The notes under the pieces are model-generated. The model saw nothing but the letters and a program-made list of their open reading frames with translations. It was not told where the DNA came from and searched no databases. Made by a program: the position numbers and the translations under genes. Positions 35,495-45,335 of a DNA stretch of 64,000 nucleotides are shown one piece after another; the first letter of the stretch is position 1, and each line of letters begins with the position of its first letter. Source of the stretch: Leptospira sp. B5-022. Its GTDB lineage: Bacteria; Spirochaetota; Leptospiria; Leptospirales; Leptospiraceae. The stretch lies in NCBI RefSeq assembly GCF_000347035.1, contig NZ_ANIJ01000014.1:124001-188000 (forward strand), read 5' to 3'.

Positions 35495-35562
35495 GGTAAA
35501 TTTTTTAAGAATATTTCGAATTCATAATGGAGCGGATGGGGAACCTACTCCACTTTTCCACC

Positions 35563-36207
35563 TTATTTACAATCTTTCTTTAATGTAGATTTTATAATAA
35601 TTTCTACATCCGGCCAAAGAACCGATTTACCGTCCTTTCCCTTATGCAGATCGTTGCATACCTTGTTCAATTCAGTTAATGCCTTTCCTGCATTCCACTG
35701 ATTTACGTCCAAGAGGCCTTTTGCTTCTATAACTTCTCCAGTTAAAGTAAATTGTAAGGGAACTTCCTTGCTGACTCCATTCCATAAAAGTTTTACCACA
35801 CCACTTCCGGATTTTCCATCCGTTTCTAATTTCACGGAAGAGACGGAACCTTCTATTTTTCCGTTCTTTTTCAGATTTCCGAAAAATGCTCCCTTGATCT
35901 TAGGATCTCTTTCCGGATTTCCGCTGTCCAAATCCAAAGCATCGATTGAGAATTTTAAACCTTTTAATGTGTCGGGAACCGTAGCCGCAGATTTAGTTCC
36001 GGAAATATTCAATTTCGTAAACTTACCGCCGACTCCAGTTTTTTCGGTGAATTTAAACGCTTTCCACTCCAGACCCGTTGCTTCGCTGCTAATGGAATAT
36101 TTACAAGAAGTCTCTGCTGATAACGAATTGAATTGCCAACTTCCCCCAAAAGAGAATACTGAAAAAATCAGTGCAATTAGATAAAAAGAATTTATACGAG
36201 ATTTCAT
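35563..36207 (-). CDS. YceI-family periplasmic lipid-binding-like protein
   Basis: A 214-residue secreted protein; leader about residues 1-31. The mature part has the YceI/lipocalin-like pattern: LEWKAFKFTEKTGVGGKF near residue 46, FSIDALDLDSGNPERDPKIKGAFF in the middle and repeated beta strands to the end. YceI proteins bind isoprenoid-type lipids such as quinones in the periplasm. No partner gene is adjacent. A strong promoter lies directly before the ATG. Confidence 0.85.
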   Translation of the reverse strand: MKSRINSFYLIALIFSVFSFGGSWQFNSLSAETSCKYSISSEATGLEWKAFKFTEKTGVGGKFTKLNISGTKSAATVPDTLKGLKFSIDALDLDSGNPERDPKIKGAFFGNLKKNGKIEGSVSSVKLETDGKSGSGVVKLLWNGVSKEVPLQFTLTGEVIEAKGLLDVNQWNAGKALTELNKVCNDLHKGKDGKSVLWPDVEIIIKSTLKKDCK

Positions 36208-36213
36208 AGCCTT

Positions 36214-36242
36214 ATACTAGGGTTACAATAAAACAAAGTCAA
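36214..36242 (-). promoter_or_regulatory. Sigma70-type promoter of the YceI gene, leaderless geometry
   Basis: On the minus strand: TTGACT (36242-36237), 17-base spacer, TAGTAT (36219-36214), then six bases and the ATG at 36207. Transcription should start at about the A of the ATG. No ribosome site is possible. Confidence 0.7.
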
Positions 36243-36265
36243 GATTTTTAGATATCGGAAAACAA

Positions 36266-37186
36266 TTGAACGAAGAAGAACTCATCTCCTCCTTATATCC
36301 CCCCGGCAAAGAACAGGAAAACGACTGTTATTCGGACAAAGAAGGGAACTTGATCACGACGGATACGATAGTCGAAGGAACTCATTTCCGATTGGACTGG
36401 AGTCGCCCCGAAGATATAGCAAACAAGTTGGTGGAAGTTAACGTGTCGGATATAGCAGCGGCTAACGGGACTCCTCAAAAAGCATTTTTCAATTTCGGAC
36501 TTTCTCCTTCCTGCAATCGAAAAGAATTTTTAGAACCATTTGTCGACTCATTTAAAAAGGCATTAACTTCTTATAAAATAGAACTTTGCGGCGGGGACAC
36601 TTATCGGACCCAAGAATTAAACTTAACTTTAACTTTGTTAGGAAAATCGGATTCTCCTGTAGATAGAAAGGGAGGAAAACCGGGAGATAGTGTTTACTTA
36701 AGCGGTCATATAGGCGCTTCTCTTTTAGGATATAAAATATTAGAAGGCGCATATATTTCACTTTCTCCGGAAGTAAAAAAGATCGCTCTAGACAGACATT
36801 TAAGACCTAAGTCCAGATTAAGTTTAAGCCGTTCTTTATATTCGAAAAATAGAATACATGCCGGAATGGACCTAACCGACGGGCTTAAACAGGATGTGTT
36901 CAAATTGGCAAAATCTTCCGGTGTTAGGATCGAATTGGATCTGGACAAACTTCCATTCGAAAACGGAGTGAAAGAAGCAATCGGAATAGAAGGAGTTCTG
37001 ACTTCAGGAGAAGAATTAGAACTTCTATTCTTATCTCCGGACGAATTACCTTCTTCTTGGGAAGGGGTCTCTATCCGAAAGATAGGCTCAGTCTTAGGTA
37101 TCGAAGAAGGCGAATCCCCACAGGTTACATATTCTTACGAAGGAAAAACTTATTTTCCTAAAGAATCCGGATTTAGACATTTTTGA
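36266..37186 (+). CDS. thiL: Thiamine-monophosphate kinase
   Basis: A 306-residue enzyme of the PurM/AIRS fold that phosphorylates thiamine monophosphate to thiamine diphosphate. Marks: DTIVEGTHFRLDW near residue 32, NVSDIAAANGTPQ with metal-binding Asp, and LCGGDTYR; later GMDLTDGLKQDV and TSGEELELLFL. It uses a TTG start. Thiamine diphosphate is the cofactor of the ThDP enzyme at 12377, though the genes are far apart. No other thiamine gene is adjacent. Confidence 0.93.
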   Translation: MNEEELISSLYPPGKEQENDCYSDKEGNLITTDTIVEGTHFRLDWSRPEDIANKLVEVNVSDIAAANGTPQKAFFNFGLSPSCNRKEFLEPFVDSFKKALTSYKIELCGGDTYRTQELNLTLTLLGKSDSPVDRKGGKPGDSVYLSGHIGASLLGYKILEGAYISLSPEVKKIALDRHLRPKSRLSLSRSLYSKNRIHAGMDLTDGLKQDVFKLAKSSGVRIELDLDKLPFENGVKEAIGIEGVLTSGEELELLFLSPDELPSSWEGVSIRKIGSVLGIEEGESPQVTYSYEGKTYFPKESGFRHF

Positions 37187-37234
37187 TCAAATTCTACTTG
37201 TGCTTAGGATAGATGGCATCATTCTTCCCGATCG

Positions 37235-38563
37235 ATGAGAATCGGTCTATTATCCTGGATTTTACCTAAGCCCCCTAAACCGTTACTTCCCGAATCGGAA
37301 GTCCGCTCCCTGTATCCCAAATTCCGATGGAGAATATTAGAAGCTACATTTTTAGGTTACTCAGTCTTCTACACTGTTCGGAACAATTTTCCGGTTGTTT
37401 CCAAGGAAATCGGCGAAGCGCTTTCCTACTCTCAGGAGCAAATCGGAAATATTATAGCAATCACTTCGATCTCTTACGGGATCGGAAAATTCCTGATGGG
37501 AGCGCTATCGGATAGAAGTAATCCTCAGGTTTTCATGCCGTTAGGTCTCATTCTAACAGCAATTTGTAATGTATGTTTCGGTGCTTCTTCCGATTACCAA
37601 ACACATTTAATCTTATGGGGACTAAATGGGTTATTCCAGGGAATGGGCTGGCCGCCTTGCGGAAGGTCCTTAGGCCATTGGTTTTCCGTTAAAGAAAGAG
37701 GAGAAAAATTCGCAATCTGGAATATAGCGCATAATGTTGGCGGCGGACTCGTAGGAGTGATCGCTGCTTATAGCGCTTCTTGGTTCGGATGGAGGAACGC
37801 ATTTTATATCCCCGCTGCAATCTCGTTCCTAACCGCGATCTATTTATATTACAGATTATTGGATACTCCTCAGTCTGTCGGGCTTCCTTCCATTGAAGAA
37901 TATACCGGAACGGAAATCGACTCCTCAAAAGTTTCCGAATTGGAGAGGGAATTGAGTTTCAAAGAAATATTGATAGATTCGGTTCTCTTAAATAAATACG
38001 TTTGGGTCTTTGCTTTGGCGAATTTTTTCGTGTACGTAGTCAGATATAGTCTTACAGATTGGGGACCTTCTTATCTAAAATTCGTTAAAGGTGCAAGTTT
38101 GGAAAAAGGAGGGATTAGCACTCTCATCTATGAATTTGCCGGAATAGGATCCACATTACTCGTCGGTTGGTATTCCGATAAGGTGGGAGGAAAAAGAGGA
38201 TTAGTCAGCTTGGTTTGTATGGTCCCTATATTATTCGCGTTATTCGGCATTTCTCTTATTCCTCCGGGATATTTATGGGCGGACCTCACACTTTTTGGAG
38301 TGGTCGGATTTTTTATCTACCCGCCTGTCATGCTATTAGGGGTGGCCGGGTTGGACTTTACTTCTAAAAAAGCGGTAGGGACTGCGGCCGGATTTATCGG
38401 TTTGTTCGGATATTTAGGAAGGACAACTCTTTCCAAGGTTTTAGGATGGATGAGCTCTTTCTCCTGGTTTCGTTGGGAACATTCTATATCTATAATATTC
38501 CTTTCCGCAATTTTAGCGATAATTCTTCTCGCTTTCACATGGACTTGGAAACCCAAACATTAA
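37235..38563 (+). CDS. MFS transporter, organophosphate:phosphate antiporter (GlpT-like) family
   Basis: A 442-residue transporter with about 12 membrane helices. It has the marks of the OPA family (GlpT, UhpT): [15 protein letters not shown] in helix 1, [15 protein letters not shown] between helices 2 and 3, [16 protein letters not shown] and [14 protein letters not shown]. It probably exchanges a phosphorylated compound such as glycerol 3-phosphate for phosphate; the substrate is not certain. It starts 48 bases after thiL. Confidence 0.87.
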   Translation: MRIGLLSWILPKPPKPLLPESEVRSLYPKFRWRILEATFLGYSVFYTVRNNFPVVSKEIGEALSYSQEQIGNIIAITSISYGIGKFLMGALSDRSNPQVFMPLGLILTAICNVCFGASSDYQTHLILWGLNGLFQGMGWPPCGRSLGHWFSVKERGEKFAIWNIAHNVGGGLVGVIAAYSASWFGWRNAFYIPAAISFLTAIYLYYRLLDTPQSVGLPSIEEYTGTEIDSSKVSELERELSFKEILIDSVLLNKYVWVFALANFFVYVVRYSLTDWGPSYLKFVKGASLEKGGISTLIYEFAGIGSTLLVGWYSDKVGGKRGLVSLVCMVPILFALFGISLIPPGYLWADLTLFGVVGFFIYPPVMLLGVAGLDFTSKKAVGTAAGFIGLFGYLGRTTLSKVLGWMSSFSWFRWEHSISIIFLSAILAIILLAFTWTWKPKH

Positions 38564-38571
38564 GAAAAAAT

Positions 38572-39735
38572 ATGAACAACAGAATAGGATTCATAGACTT
38601 TTTGAGAGGCTTTGCGTTATTCGGGATACTTGCGGTCAACTTACCGTACTTTTCCAAACCTATGTATCTGGTTGCTTCCTTAGGGGAAAACTCCAATCTT
38701 TTAGATTCCATAGGTTCTTGGATCGTAACATTTCTCTTTGAGTCCAAGTTTTACGTATTATTCTCTTTTCTATTCGGTTACGGATTTTTTATACAACTGG
38801 AGAACAGCCCGGAAACAAGCTCAGGAAACGTATATTTCAGAAGGATATTCGGTTTAGGAATATTAGGCATTCTGCATGGAATATTTCTTTTTATCGGGGA
38901 CATACTTCTTTCTTACGCAATTTTAGGAACCGTGCTCTGGTTTCTGAGGAATAAAAACTCTTCTTGGTTATTAAAGTTTTCCCTCTTTTGTATAATACTT
39001 GCCGCGTTTTGTAGGATAGGAATGAGTTTGGCAGAGGGAGAAATTAAATCCCAACTGGAAGCCGATCTTCCGCGTCTATTGGATGAAAGCAGAAAAGCGT
39101 ATTTAGGAGGGTTCTGGGAAAGTAGTATACAAAGAACAAAGGATACCATCCTCTCCATTCCTTTTTTAGTCTTATATCAATGGCCTTCGGTTCTTTCCAT
39201 GTTTGCTTTGGGATTTTATGCGGCTAAAAATTCCGTATTCTCGAATTGGGAAAATACGAAGCCAGGATTTAAAAAACTTTTTCCTTGGATGCTAACCCTT
39301 GGGATTTTAGGAAATTTTATATACACATTACATTCTCGTCATATTCTTCCGGAAAACCAAAACGTTTTTTTAAAAATCCTATTTGCGATAACGGATACTT
39401 TTAGCGCGCCTGCGCTCACATTCAGTTATGTGTATCTGCTCGGAAATTATTATCATTCTGAAAAAAGTTTAGCCGATCGAATTTGGTTCGAGGTAATGGG
39501 TAAACTTTCTTTGACCTGTTATTTAGGAGAGTCCTTGGTTTGCTCCTGGATCTTTTGTGGATGGGGGCTTGGATATTTCGACCAGGTTGGAAGTTATATT
39601 GTCCTAATTCTGACTGTTCCTATTTGGGTATTCTTCGGATTATTTTCCTTTATCTGGAAAAGAATGTTCTCGTTAGGCCCTATGGAATGGATACTGAGAT
39701 CCTGGACATATTGGAAGGCTATCAAAATACTTTAA
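38572..39735 (+). CDS. DUF418 family membrane protein
   Basis: About 387 residues from the ATG at 38572, eight bases after the MFS stop; a longer frame overlaps the MFS gene and is not used. The N-terminus IGFIDFLRGFALFGILAVNL is the DUF418 signature, and about eight to ten hydrophobic helices follow. The C-terminal part has the CYLGESLVCSWIF segment that is typical of the family. Function unknown. It converges on the histidine kinase gene with 17 bases between. Confidence 0.85.
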   Translation: MNNRIGFIDFLRGFALFGILAVNLPYFSKPMYLVASLGENSNLLDSIGSWIVTFLFESKFYVLFSFLFGYGFFIQLENSPETSSGNVYFRRIFGLGILGILHGIFLFIGDILLSYAILGTVLWFLRNKNSSWLLKFSLFCIILAAFCRIGMSLAEGEIKSQLEADLPRLLDESRKAYLGGFWESSIQRTKDTILSIPFLVLYQWPSVLSMFALGFYAAKNSVFSNWENTKPGFKKLFPWMLTLGILGNFIYTLHSRHILPENQNVFLKILFAITDTFSAPALTFSYVYLLGNYYHSEKSLADRIWFEVMGKLSLTCYLGESLVCSWIFCGWGLGYFDQVGSYIVLILTVPIWVFFGLFSFIWKRMFSLGPMEWILRSWTYWKAIKIL

Positions 39736-39752
39736 TAAAACTCAAAGTATAG

Positions 39753-42700
39753 TCAACTCATCCATCGAAAGATGATCCGAGCAAAATCCGCTTTCACTGC
39801 GGGTTTACTTATATAATCATCCATCCCCGCTTCCAAACATCTTTCTCTTTCACCGGAAACGATCCCTGCAGTCACAGCGATAATCGGGACCCGAATACCG
39901 TCTTTTTCCAGAACACGGATCGCTTTGGTGGCCTCGTACCCGTTCATCTCAGGCATTTGGATATCCATGAAGATTAGGTCAGGATTTGTCTCTCTATACT
40001 TGTCGACAGCTTCCCTTCCGGTTTGAGCTTCTATACATTTTGCCTTAGGGAGAATTCTTTTGATGATACTTTTTGCTAACATCATATTAACGGAATTATC
40101 TTCTGCAATCAGCACGGTTGCAGTTTTACGAATCGTAGCTGCGCCCTCTTGGTCCCTCGTAATCAACGGGAACTCGAAAGGCTCCTTCAGGATCTGATTT
40201 CTTGCCAGGATATCGAATAATTTTTGCATATGGATCGGTTTAGAGACGACTTCCTGCACCCCCAGTTTTCGAGATTCCGAAACGAAAGATTCTCCGTCTT
40301 CCGGATTTACGATCAGTACGATCGGCTGATCCTCGTTTCCGATCCTTAGATCCTCTCGTATTTTTCGGACCAATTCCAAGGCGTTTCCTTCCGACATTTC
40401 GGAATCCATTAGAATGATATCATATCTATTCCCTTTAGATAGAGTCTGAATCATCTCATCCCCGTTACTCATGAAATCCGCGGGAATATTCTGCAAAGAT
40501 AACATTTCTCCGACTAACTTTATGTTCTCTTGATCTTTATCTATGATCAAAACCTTTTTGATCGAACGAAGTCTGATCCAATCTTCTCCGATAATTTCGG
40601 AAATATGAAGTTTAAGATCGAAATAGAACGTACTTCCTTTTCCTAATTCGCTTTTTAACTGAAGACTGCTTCCCATCATAGAAAGAAGTTTATTGGATAT
40701 CGCAAGACCTAAACCCGTTCCTCCGAATCTACGAGTGGTGGAAACATCTCCTTGAGAGAATGCTTCGAATATTTTGTCCTTCGCTTCCGGTGCGATACCG
40801 ATCCCTGTATCTCTCACAGAGAATCTGAACTCCCCTTCCGTCTCGGATATTTTTTTAAGAAGTTCTATCTTAAATTCTATTTCGCCTTCTTCCGTAAATT
40901 TTACGGAATTACTGAATAAATTCACTATGATCTGTCTTAGTCTTACACTATCGGCTTTTACGAATCTGGGTACGTCCCAGGCTACATTCACTATAACTTC
41001 TAATCCTTTCTTTTGGGCTTGGAACTTGATCGTATTTACGATCTGGCTGCAAAGTTCCAAAAGGTTTGTTTTTTCATAAGATAATTCAAGTTTTCCGGCT
41101 TCAATCTTAGAAAAATCTAATATATCGTTAATAATATCCAATAAAGATTCGGCGGATTGGAAGACTGTCATCATGTATTGGTGCTGGATGGAATCCATGG
41201 AAGTTCGCAACAAAAGGTCGGAAAATCCTATGATCCCGTTCAAAGGAGTCCTGATTTCGTGGCTCATATTCGCTAAAAAATCCGACTTGGCTTTATTCGC
41301 CTGTTCCGCTACCAGTTTCGCTTTTTTTAATTCTTCTCTTTGGAGGCAACTTTCAGTGATATCCTGAGTGAACATCATGATCCCGCCTACTGACCCGTCC
41401 AGTTGATACCAAGGTCTCACTTCCCAGCGAAGATATTGGTCATGATCCCAACCTTCCGGTCTCCAAACATCTTCGTCGTTTTTTAAGACTTCACCGGATA
41501 AACATCTTTGATGAATATCCTTCCATTCCTGGGAAATATTCCCGAATACTTCGTAATGGGAAAGTCCAATGATATTTTTGCCGGATACATGGTATTCAGT
41601 TAACCACCTTTCGCTGACAGCAATATATTTGATCTCGGTATCAAACATAGCAACCGCGGCGGGGGCATGTTCGACGAATGCTGACAATCTGGACTTTTCT
41701 TGGAATAATTCTAACTCCGCTTTTTTTCTTTTGTCTATGTTATAAAATGCGCCGTAGATCCTTAAACATTCTCCATTCTTAAATTCCGCACTCCCCACTG
41801 TCCTAACCCAAAGTTCGTTACCATTGTAAGTGATCAATTTGATCTCAAGATCGTACGGTTCTCCCTGTTTAATAAGTTTATCCACCGCTTCTAAAATTTT
41901 TTCCTTATTCTTTCCTTCTTTAACAAATTCTAATGCTCCTCTTACATTTGGATCGAAATCATGCGGAACTTCAAACATTTCCTTTGTGACTCCCGACCAA
42001 GTTTCCGTATTGTTTTTCAGATCCAGGTCCCAGGCCCCTATTCTAACCAACTTATTGGTTTGTTCCAAAAGCTCCTTAGCATGACGCAATTGTTCTTCCG
42101 TCTTTTTGATCTCGTCTATATCCATGATCTGGGCTATAAAATGATTAGGCTTTCCGTCCGCGTCTCTAACCAAAGCAACGGAGAGAAGTATCCAAACGAT
42201 CCCTCCATCTTTTTTAATATAACGTTTTTCTAAATGATATCCGGACCTTTTACCCTCCAAAGTTTCCGCCAATAACTGCAGATCCTTTCCTAAGTCCTCA
42301 TGATACGTAATATCCCTGAAAGTCAGTTTGGATAATTCTTCCCAATCATATCCGAGTAGTTTGATCAGATTTCCGTTAACTTGGATCCATCTTCCTTTCG
42401 GATCTAGAATTGCCATCCCGATCGCGGAATATTCGAAAGCGCTCCTAAAAGAACTCTCCATTCTTTTTCTTTCGCCTATATCTCTTGCTATCTCTGCGGA
42501 GCCTATCATCTTTCCGGATGAATCGAACACAGGAGAAAGAGTGATAGACATTTCTATCGAATGCCCGTCCTTTGCTTTACGAACGGATTCAAAACTTGCT
42601 GTCTCTTTTTGTGAGATCATCTTTTGATTGATTTTGGCTTCCAATTCCTTGGATTCCTTCGAAACCAGAATATCAAAATTAGATCCTAAAATATCAATCG

Positions 42701-43592
42701 GACTATAACCGAATATTTTTTCAGCACCTCGATTCCAAGAATTGATAGTACCCTCCAGGTCCTTTCCGATAATCGCATCATCTGAAGACTCGACTATTCT
42801 CGCTAACTTTAAATTCTCAGCTTCCGCATTCTTTATCTTTGAAATATCGCTAACAATGACGGAGAAGCCGATCACTTTGCCTTCCCTAAAATCGGGAATA
42901 TATTTTGCCAGAGAATATCTAAAACTTTTCCCATCGGGAGATGGGATCTTTCTTTCAAATAATTGGCCTTCCCCTTTTAGAACTTTTTGTACATAAGGAT
43001 AATTTAATTCAAATAATTCGTTACCAAGAAGGGTCTTCATATGTTGACCGACAATCTTTTTAGCCTCGATACCGAACCAGTTTTGATACGCATCGTTCGC
43101 CAATCGGTTAATCAGATTGGAATCCCAATAGCCGATCATATCCGGTAAAGCGTTGATCAAGGAAAGAAAGTCCAATTCCCTCTTCATCGTATGGAGCTCA
43201 GACTCTTTTAGGATGTTGACCCCTCCGATACAAAAAAGTTCACCGGACGGATCTTGTAAAAATTTAAGTTTAGTATCCGTCTCTAGCTCGGTACCTGAGA
43301 ATGTTTTGTAACGTACGCGAAAAGTTTTTGTATTTTCTAACTTCTTTATCTGAGAATGGAGTAACTCATGATCTTTTATAGAAAAAAGATCCTTCCATCG
43401 AATAGAACAAAGTTCCTGATCCGATCCCGAAAATCCCAAAACGGATCTGAACTTAGGATTGATCCAATATCGATCTTCGTTCGATAGATCTAAGATCCAT
43501 ATTCCATCCAATCCCTCCGATTGAATAAATTGGAAAACTCCCCAATCTTTCTGAATCCAGTGATAGACTAACTTTTCTAAGGAATCTTGCAT
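39753..43592 (-). CDS. Multi-PAS hybrid sensor histidine kinase with two receiver domains
   Basis: A 1279-residue cytoplasmic protein without membrane helices. Six PAS-type domains lie at about residues 15-130, 140-255, 265-380, 385-500, 515-625 and 635-755. The dimerisation/phosphoacceptor domain has MSHEIRTPL (His about 777). The ATPase domain has IVNLFSNSVKFT, DTGIGI and GGTGLGLAI. Two receivers follow: the first (about 1015-1135) keeps Asp in ILMDSEM but has KD instead of the usual acidic pair; the second (about 1155-1275) has IAEDN, FMDIQMP and SKP. No His-phosphotransfer domain is attached. Confidence 0.94.
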   Translation of the reverse strand: MQDSLEKLVYHWIQKDWGVFQFIQSEGLDGIWILDLSNEDRYWINPKFRSVLGFSGSDQELCSIRWKDLFSIKDHELLHSQIKKLENTKTFRVRYKTFSGTELETDTKLKFLQDPSGELFCIGGVNILKESELHTMKRELDFLSLINALPDMIGYWDSNLINRLANDAYQNWFGIEAKKIVGQHMKTLLGNELFELNYPYVQKVLKGEGQLFERKIPSPDGKSFRYSLAKYIPDFREGKVIGFSVIVSDISKIKNAEAENLKLARIVESSDDAIIGKDLEGTINSWNRGAEKIFGYSPIDILGSNFDILVSKESKELEAKINQKMISQKETASFESVRKAKDGHSIEMSITLSPVFDSSGKMIGSAEIARDIGERKRMESSFRSAFEYSAIGMAILDPKGRWIQVNGNLIKLLGYDWEELSKLTFRDITYHEDLGKDLQLLAETLEGKRSGYHLEKRYIKKDGGIVWILLSVALVRDADGKPNHFIAQIMDIDEIKKTEEQLRHAKELLEQTNKLVRIGAWDLDLKNNTETWSGVTKEMFEVPHDFDPNVRGALEFVKEGKNKEKILEAVDKLIKQGEPYDLEIKLITYNGNELWVRTVGSAEFKNGECLRIYGAFYNIDKRKKAELELFQEKSRLSAFVEHAPAAVAMFDTEIKYIAVSERWLTEYHVSGKNIIGLSHYEVFGNISQEWKDIHQRCLSGEVLKNDEDVWRPEGWDHDQYLRWEVRPWYQLDGSVGGIMMFTQDITESCLQREELKKAKLVAEQANKAKSDFLANMSHEIRTPLNGIIGFSDLLLRTSMDSIQHQYMMTVFQSAESLLDIINDILDFSKIEAGKLELSYEKTNLLELCSQIVNTIKFQAQKKGLEVIVNVAWDVPRFVKADSVRLRQIIVNLFSNSVKFTEEGEIEFKIELLKKISETEGEFRFSVRDTGIGIAPEAKDKIFEAFSQGDVSTTRRFGGTGLGLAISNKLLSMMGSSLQLKSELGKGSTFYFDLKLHISEIIGEDWIRLRSIKKVLIIDKDQENIKLVGEMLSLQNIPADFMSNGDEMIQTLSKGNRYDIILMDSEMSEGNALELVRKIREDLRIGNEDQPIVLIVNPEDGESFVSESRKLGVQEVVSKPIHMQKLFDILARNQILKEPFEFPLITRDQEGAATIRKTATVLIAEDNSVNMMLAKSIIKRILPKAKCIEAQTGREAVDKYRETNPDLIFMDIQMPEMNGYEATKAIRVLEKDGIRVPIIAVTAGIVSGERERCLEAGMDDYISKPAVKADFARIIFRWMS

Positions 43593-43761
43593 ATTGAATA
43601 TATGGATATAGGACGTAATTAAAGGGCCTTTAGATTAGTTAAAAAGTTTCAGGAGTCAACGAAAATCGAAATGGAAGATTTTGAAATTCTATGACTTTTG
43701 CTTGCAGATTAAATGAGAAACGATTTTATATAAAATTCTTTTAGATTCAAAGGGTCCGAAA

Positions 43762-44190
43762 ATGCAAAAAGAATTATGGCTTCTTCCAGTCGGAGCGTTA
43801 GCTCTATTGACTTTTTTCGTTCTTTTACAAATCCCTATCCGTCGTTTTTATGCAGGATTTATCGGAAAAGTGAGCCCGGATGATTTTAAGTTCGGAGAAT
43901 CCACAAATGTCCCTCAATGGGTATCGATCGCGAACCGGAACTACATGAACTTATTGGAAATGCCCCTATTATTTTATCTGATCTGCCTGATACAATATTT
44001 GACGGAGGCAATCGATCCTTTAAATTTTCAATTGGCTTGGATCTATGTGGGGTTTAGATTTTTGCATAGCTTGATCCATCTCACCTATAACAACGTTATT
44101 CATAGATTGACAATCTTTGCAGCGAGTAATTTCGTTTTATTCGGGATTTGGGCGAACTATTTTTGGAAATTCCTAGGCGTTATTTTTTAG
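43762..44190 (+). CDS. MAPEG family membrane protein
   Basis: A 142-residue protein with four membrane helices and the MAPEG pattern (PF01124): NRNYMNLLEMPLLFYL near residue 55 and a Y-x-x-x-R-x-x-H region, YVGFRFLHSLIHL. Members are small membrane enzymes of glutathione or eicosanoid metabolism; bacterial ones have unclear roles. AAAGGG is 8 bases before the ATG. It overlaps the convergent lipoprotein gene by 11 bases. Confidence 0.85.
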   Translation: MQKELWLLPVGALALLTFFVLLQIPIRRFYAGFIGKVSPDDFKFGESTNVPQWVSIANRNYMNLLEMPLLFYLICLIQYLTEAIDPLNFQLAWIYVGFRFLHSLIHLTYNNVIHRLTIFAASNFVLFGIWANYFWKFLGVIF

Positions 44191-44800
44191 GGATGAAAAT
44201 TTCCTTAAATAAAGCCCGATCCAAAGTTTTTAATCCCATAAAACGTCCCAATTTTTCGTATTCTCCGTCTTGAGAATAGAAAGGCATTAGGAATATAAAA
44301 AAAATCTGATAATAGTAGTCATATTTTTCTGTTAGATCTACCGAACCTAAAAGTTCACCCTTTGAATTATAAAAGTCCGTACTCATGGAAAAGGAGCCCT
44401 CTTCCCGATACGGGCGAAACCCCCAACCTTTGGAAAATGTGTAATCCATCCCCCTATCTTCAGCCTGGGATTCTACGATCTTAATTTGGACTTTCAAGTC
44501 GCCTCCGGAAGAAGTTACGACCTCTCTAAATAATCCCGAATCCTCATAAGCGGAAACCAGCAGGTTTGTCCAGATTTCCTCCCTGCTTTTCTGCTCTTCT
44601 TCTTCCAGATTATAAGCGTGATCATCCTTTTCAGGAATATAGATCACTTTAAGAGAAACTTTTTTATAATGTTTTAATACTTTTCCCTCGTTTAAGCTCG
44701 AAGGAAGAGAAAGTTCGGATCTCGAGACCAAGATACAATTCGTAAATAAAGCGGATAAAAGAATAAGATGAAAAATATATATTCGGAAAGTGGAATACAT
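44180..44800 (-). CDS. Putative lipoprotein, unknown function
   Basis: A 206-residue protein with a hydrophobic leader and lipobox FTNC (Cys21). The mature part contains a LKVIYIPEKDDHAY segment, a Glu-rich stretch, a possible beta domain (DLKVQIKIVES...GSFSMSTDFYNSKGELLGSVDLTEKYDYYY) and a short hydrophobic segment. No family recognised. It is 21 bases after the SseB-like gene and may be the last gene of the nuo transcript. Confidence 0.65.
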   Translation of the reverse strand: MYSTFRIYIFHLILLSALFTNCILVSRSELSLPSSLNEGKVLKHYKKVSLKVIYIPEKDDHAYNLEEEEQKSREEIWTNLLVSAYEDSGLFREVVTSSGGDLKVQIKIVESQAEDRGMDYTFSKGWGFRPYREEGSFSMSTDFYNSKGELLGSVDLTEKYDYYYQIFFIFLMPFYSQDGEYEKLGRFMGLKTLDRALFKEIFIPKK

Positions 44801-44821
44801 AGAACGTCGTTCAAAGAAAGA

Positions 44822-45334
44822 TTATTTTTCCTTTTGCAACAATTCCAAATGTTCCCTGGAAAGCAACCATAACGTAGAACCTGGATCTATGGCGACCCCG
44901 GAAACTCCTTTGTTCTGTAGACCTAAGACCCATAATTCTTTCGCAGTGATAGGAACAAGCGGGGTTTCTTTTTTAAAATAACGAAATGACTCCGAAGGAT
45001 GGGAGAATGCAGGTAAGAACACTCTACCTCTTTCATTGCTTACGTATAATAATACGATAGGTTTCGCTCCTTTATTAGGGGAAACTTTCTTCTTTTTTTT
45101 GGCTGCAACTTTCTTTTTAGGTTTTGTCTTTTTCGGGACGGCTTCCTCACCCGCATGAGGGATCAAAAAGTAAGCTTTGGTAAGTTCTGCGGACAGTTTT
45201 TCTAAGTTTTTCTCGGAACGATTTTTTGAATAAAGATAAATCGCCTCTCTGAACCTTGCATTTTCTCCGTCAAATTTGGGAATAGGCTCGAAGTATTCTC
45301 TAATGGAAGAGAGGACTCTTTTGAAGTTATACAT
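44822..45334 (-). CDS. SseB-like domain protein with Lys-rich insertion
   Basis: A 170-residue soluble protein. The second half matches the SseB N-terminal domain pattern (PF07179): PIVLLYVSNERGRVFLPAFSHPSES..., ELWVLGLQNKGVSGVAIDPGSTLWLL. Between the first strand (KAYFLIPHAGEE) and this part is a very basic stretch of about 25 residues (KKTKPKKKVAAKKKKK). One base separates it from nuoN, so it belongs to the nuo operon by position. Role unknown. Confidence 0.68.
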   Translation of the reverse strand: MYNFKRVLSSIREYFEPIPKFDGENARFREAIYLYSKNRSEKNLEKLSAELTKAYFLIPHAGEEAVPKKTKPKKKVAAKKKKKVSPNKGAKPIVLLYVSNERGRVFLPAFSHPSESFRYFKKETPLVPITAKELWVLGLQNKGVSGVAIDPGSTLWLLSREHLELLQKEK

Positions 45335-45335
45335 C

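Noticed and set aside
36293..36948. Antisense open frames across thiL
   Set aside because: thiL motifs are intact on the plus strand; the antisense frames lack starts with ribosome sites and family features.
38446..38571. Upstream extension of the DUF418 frame
   Set aside because: It overlaps the 3' end of the MFS gene; DUF418 proteins begin just before the IDFLRG motif.
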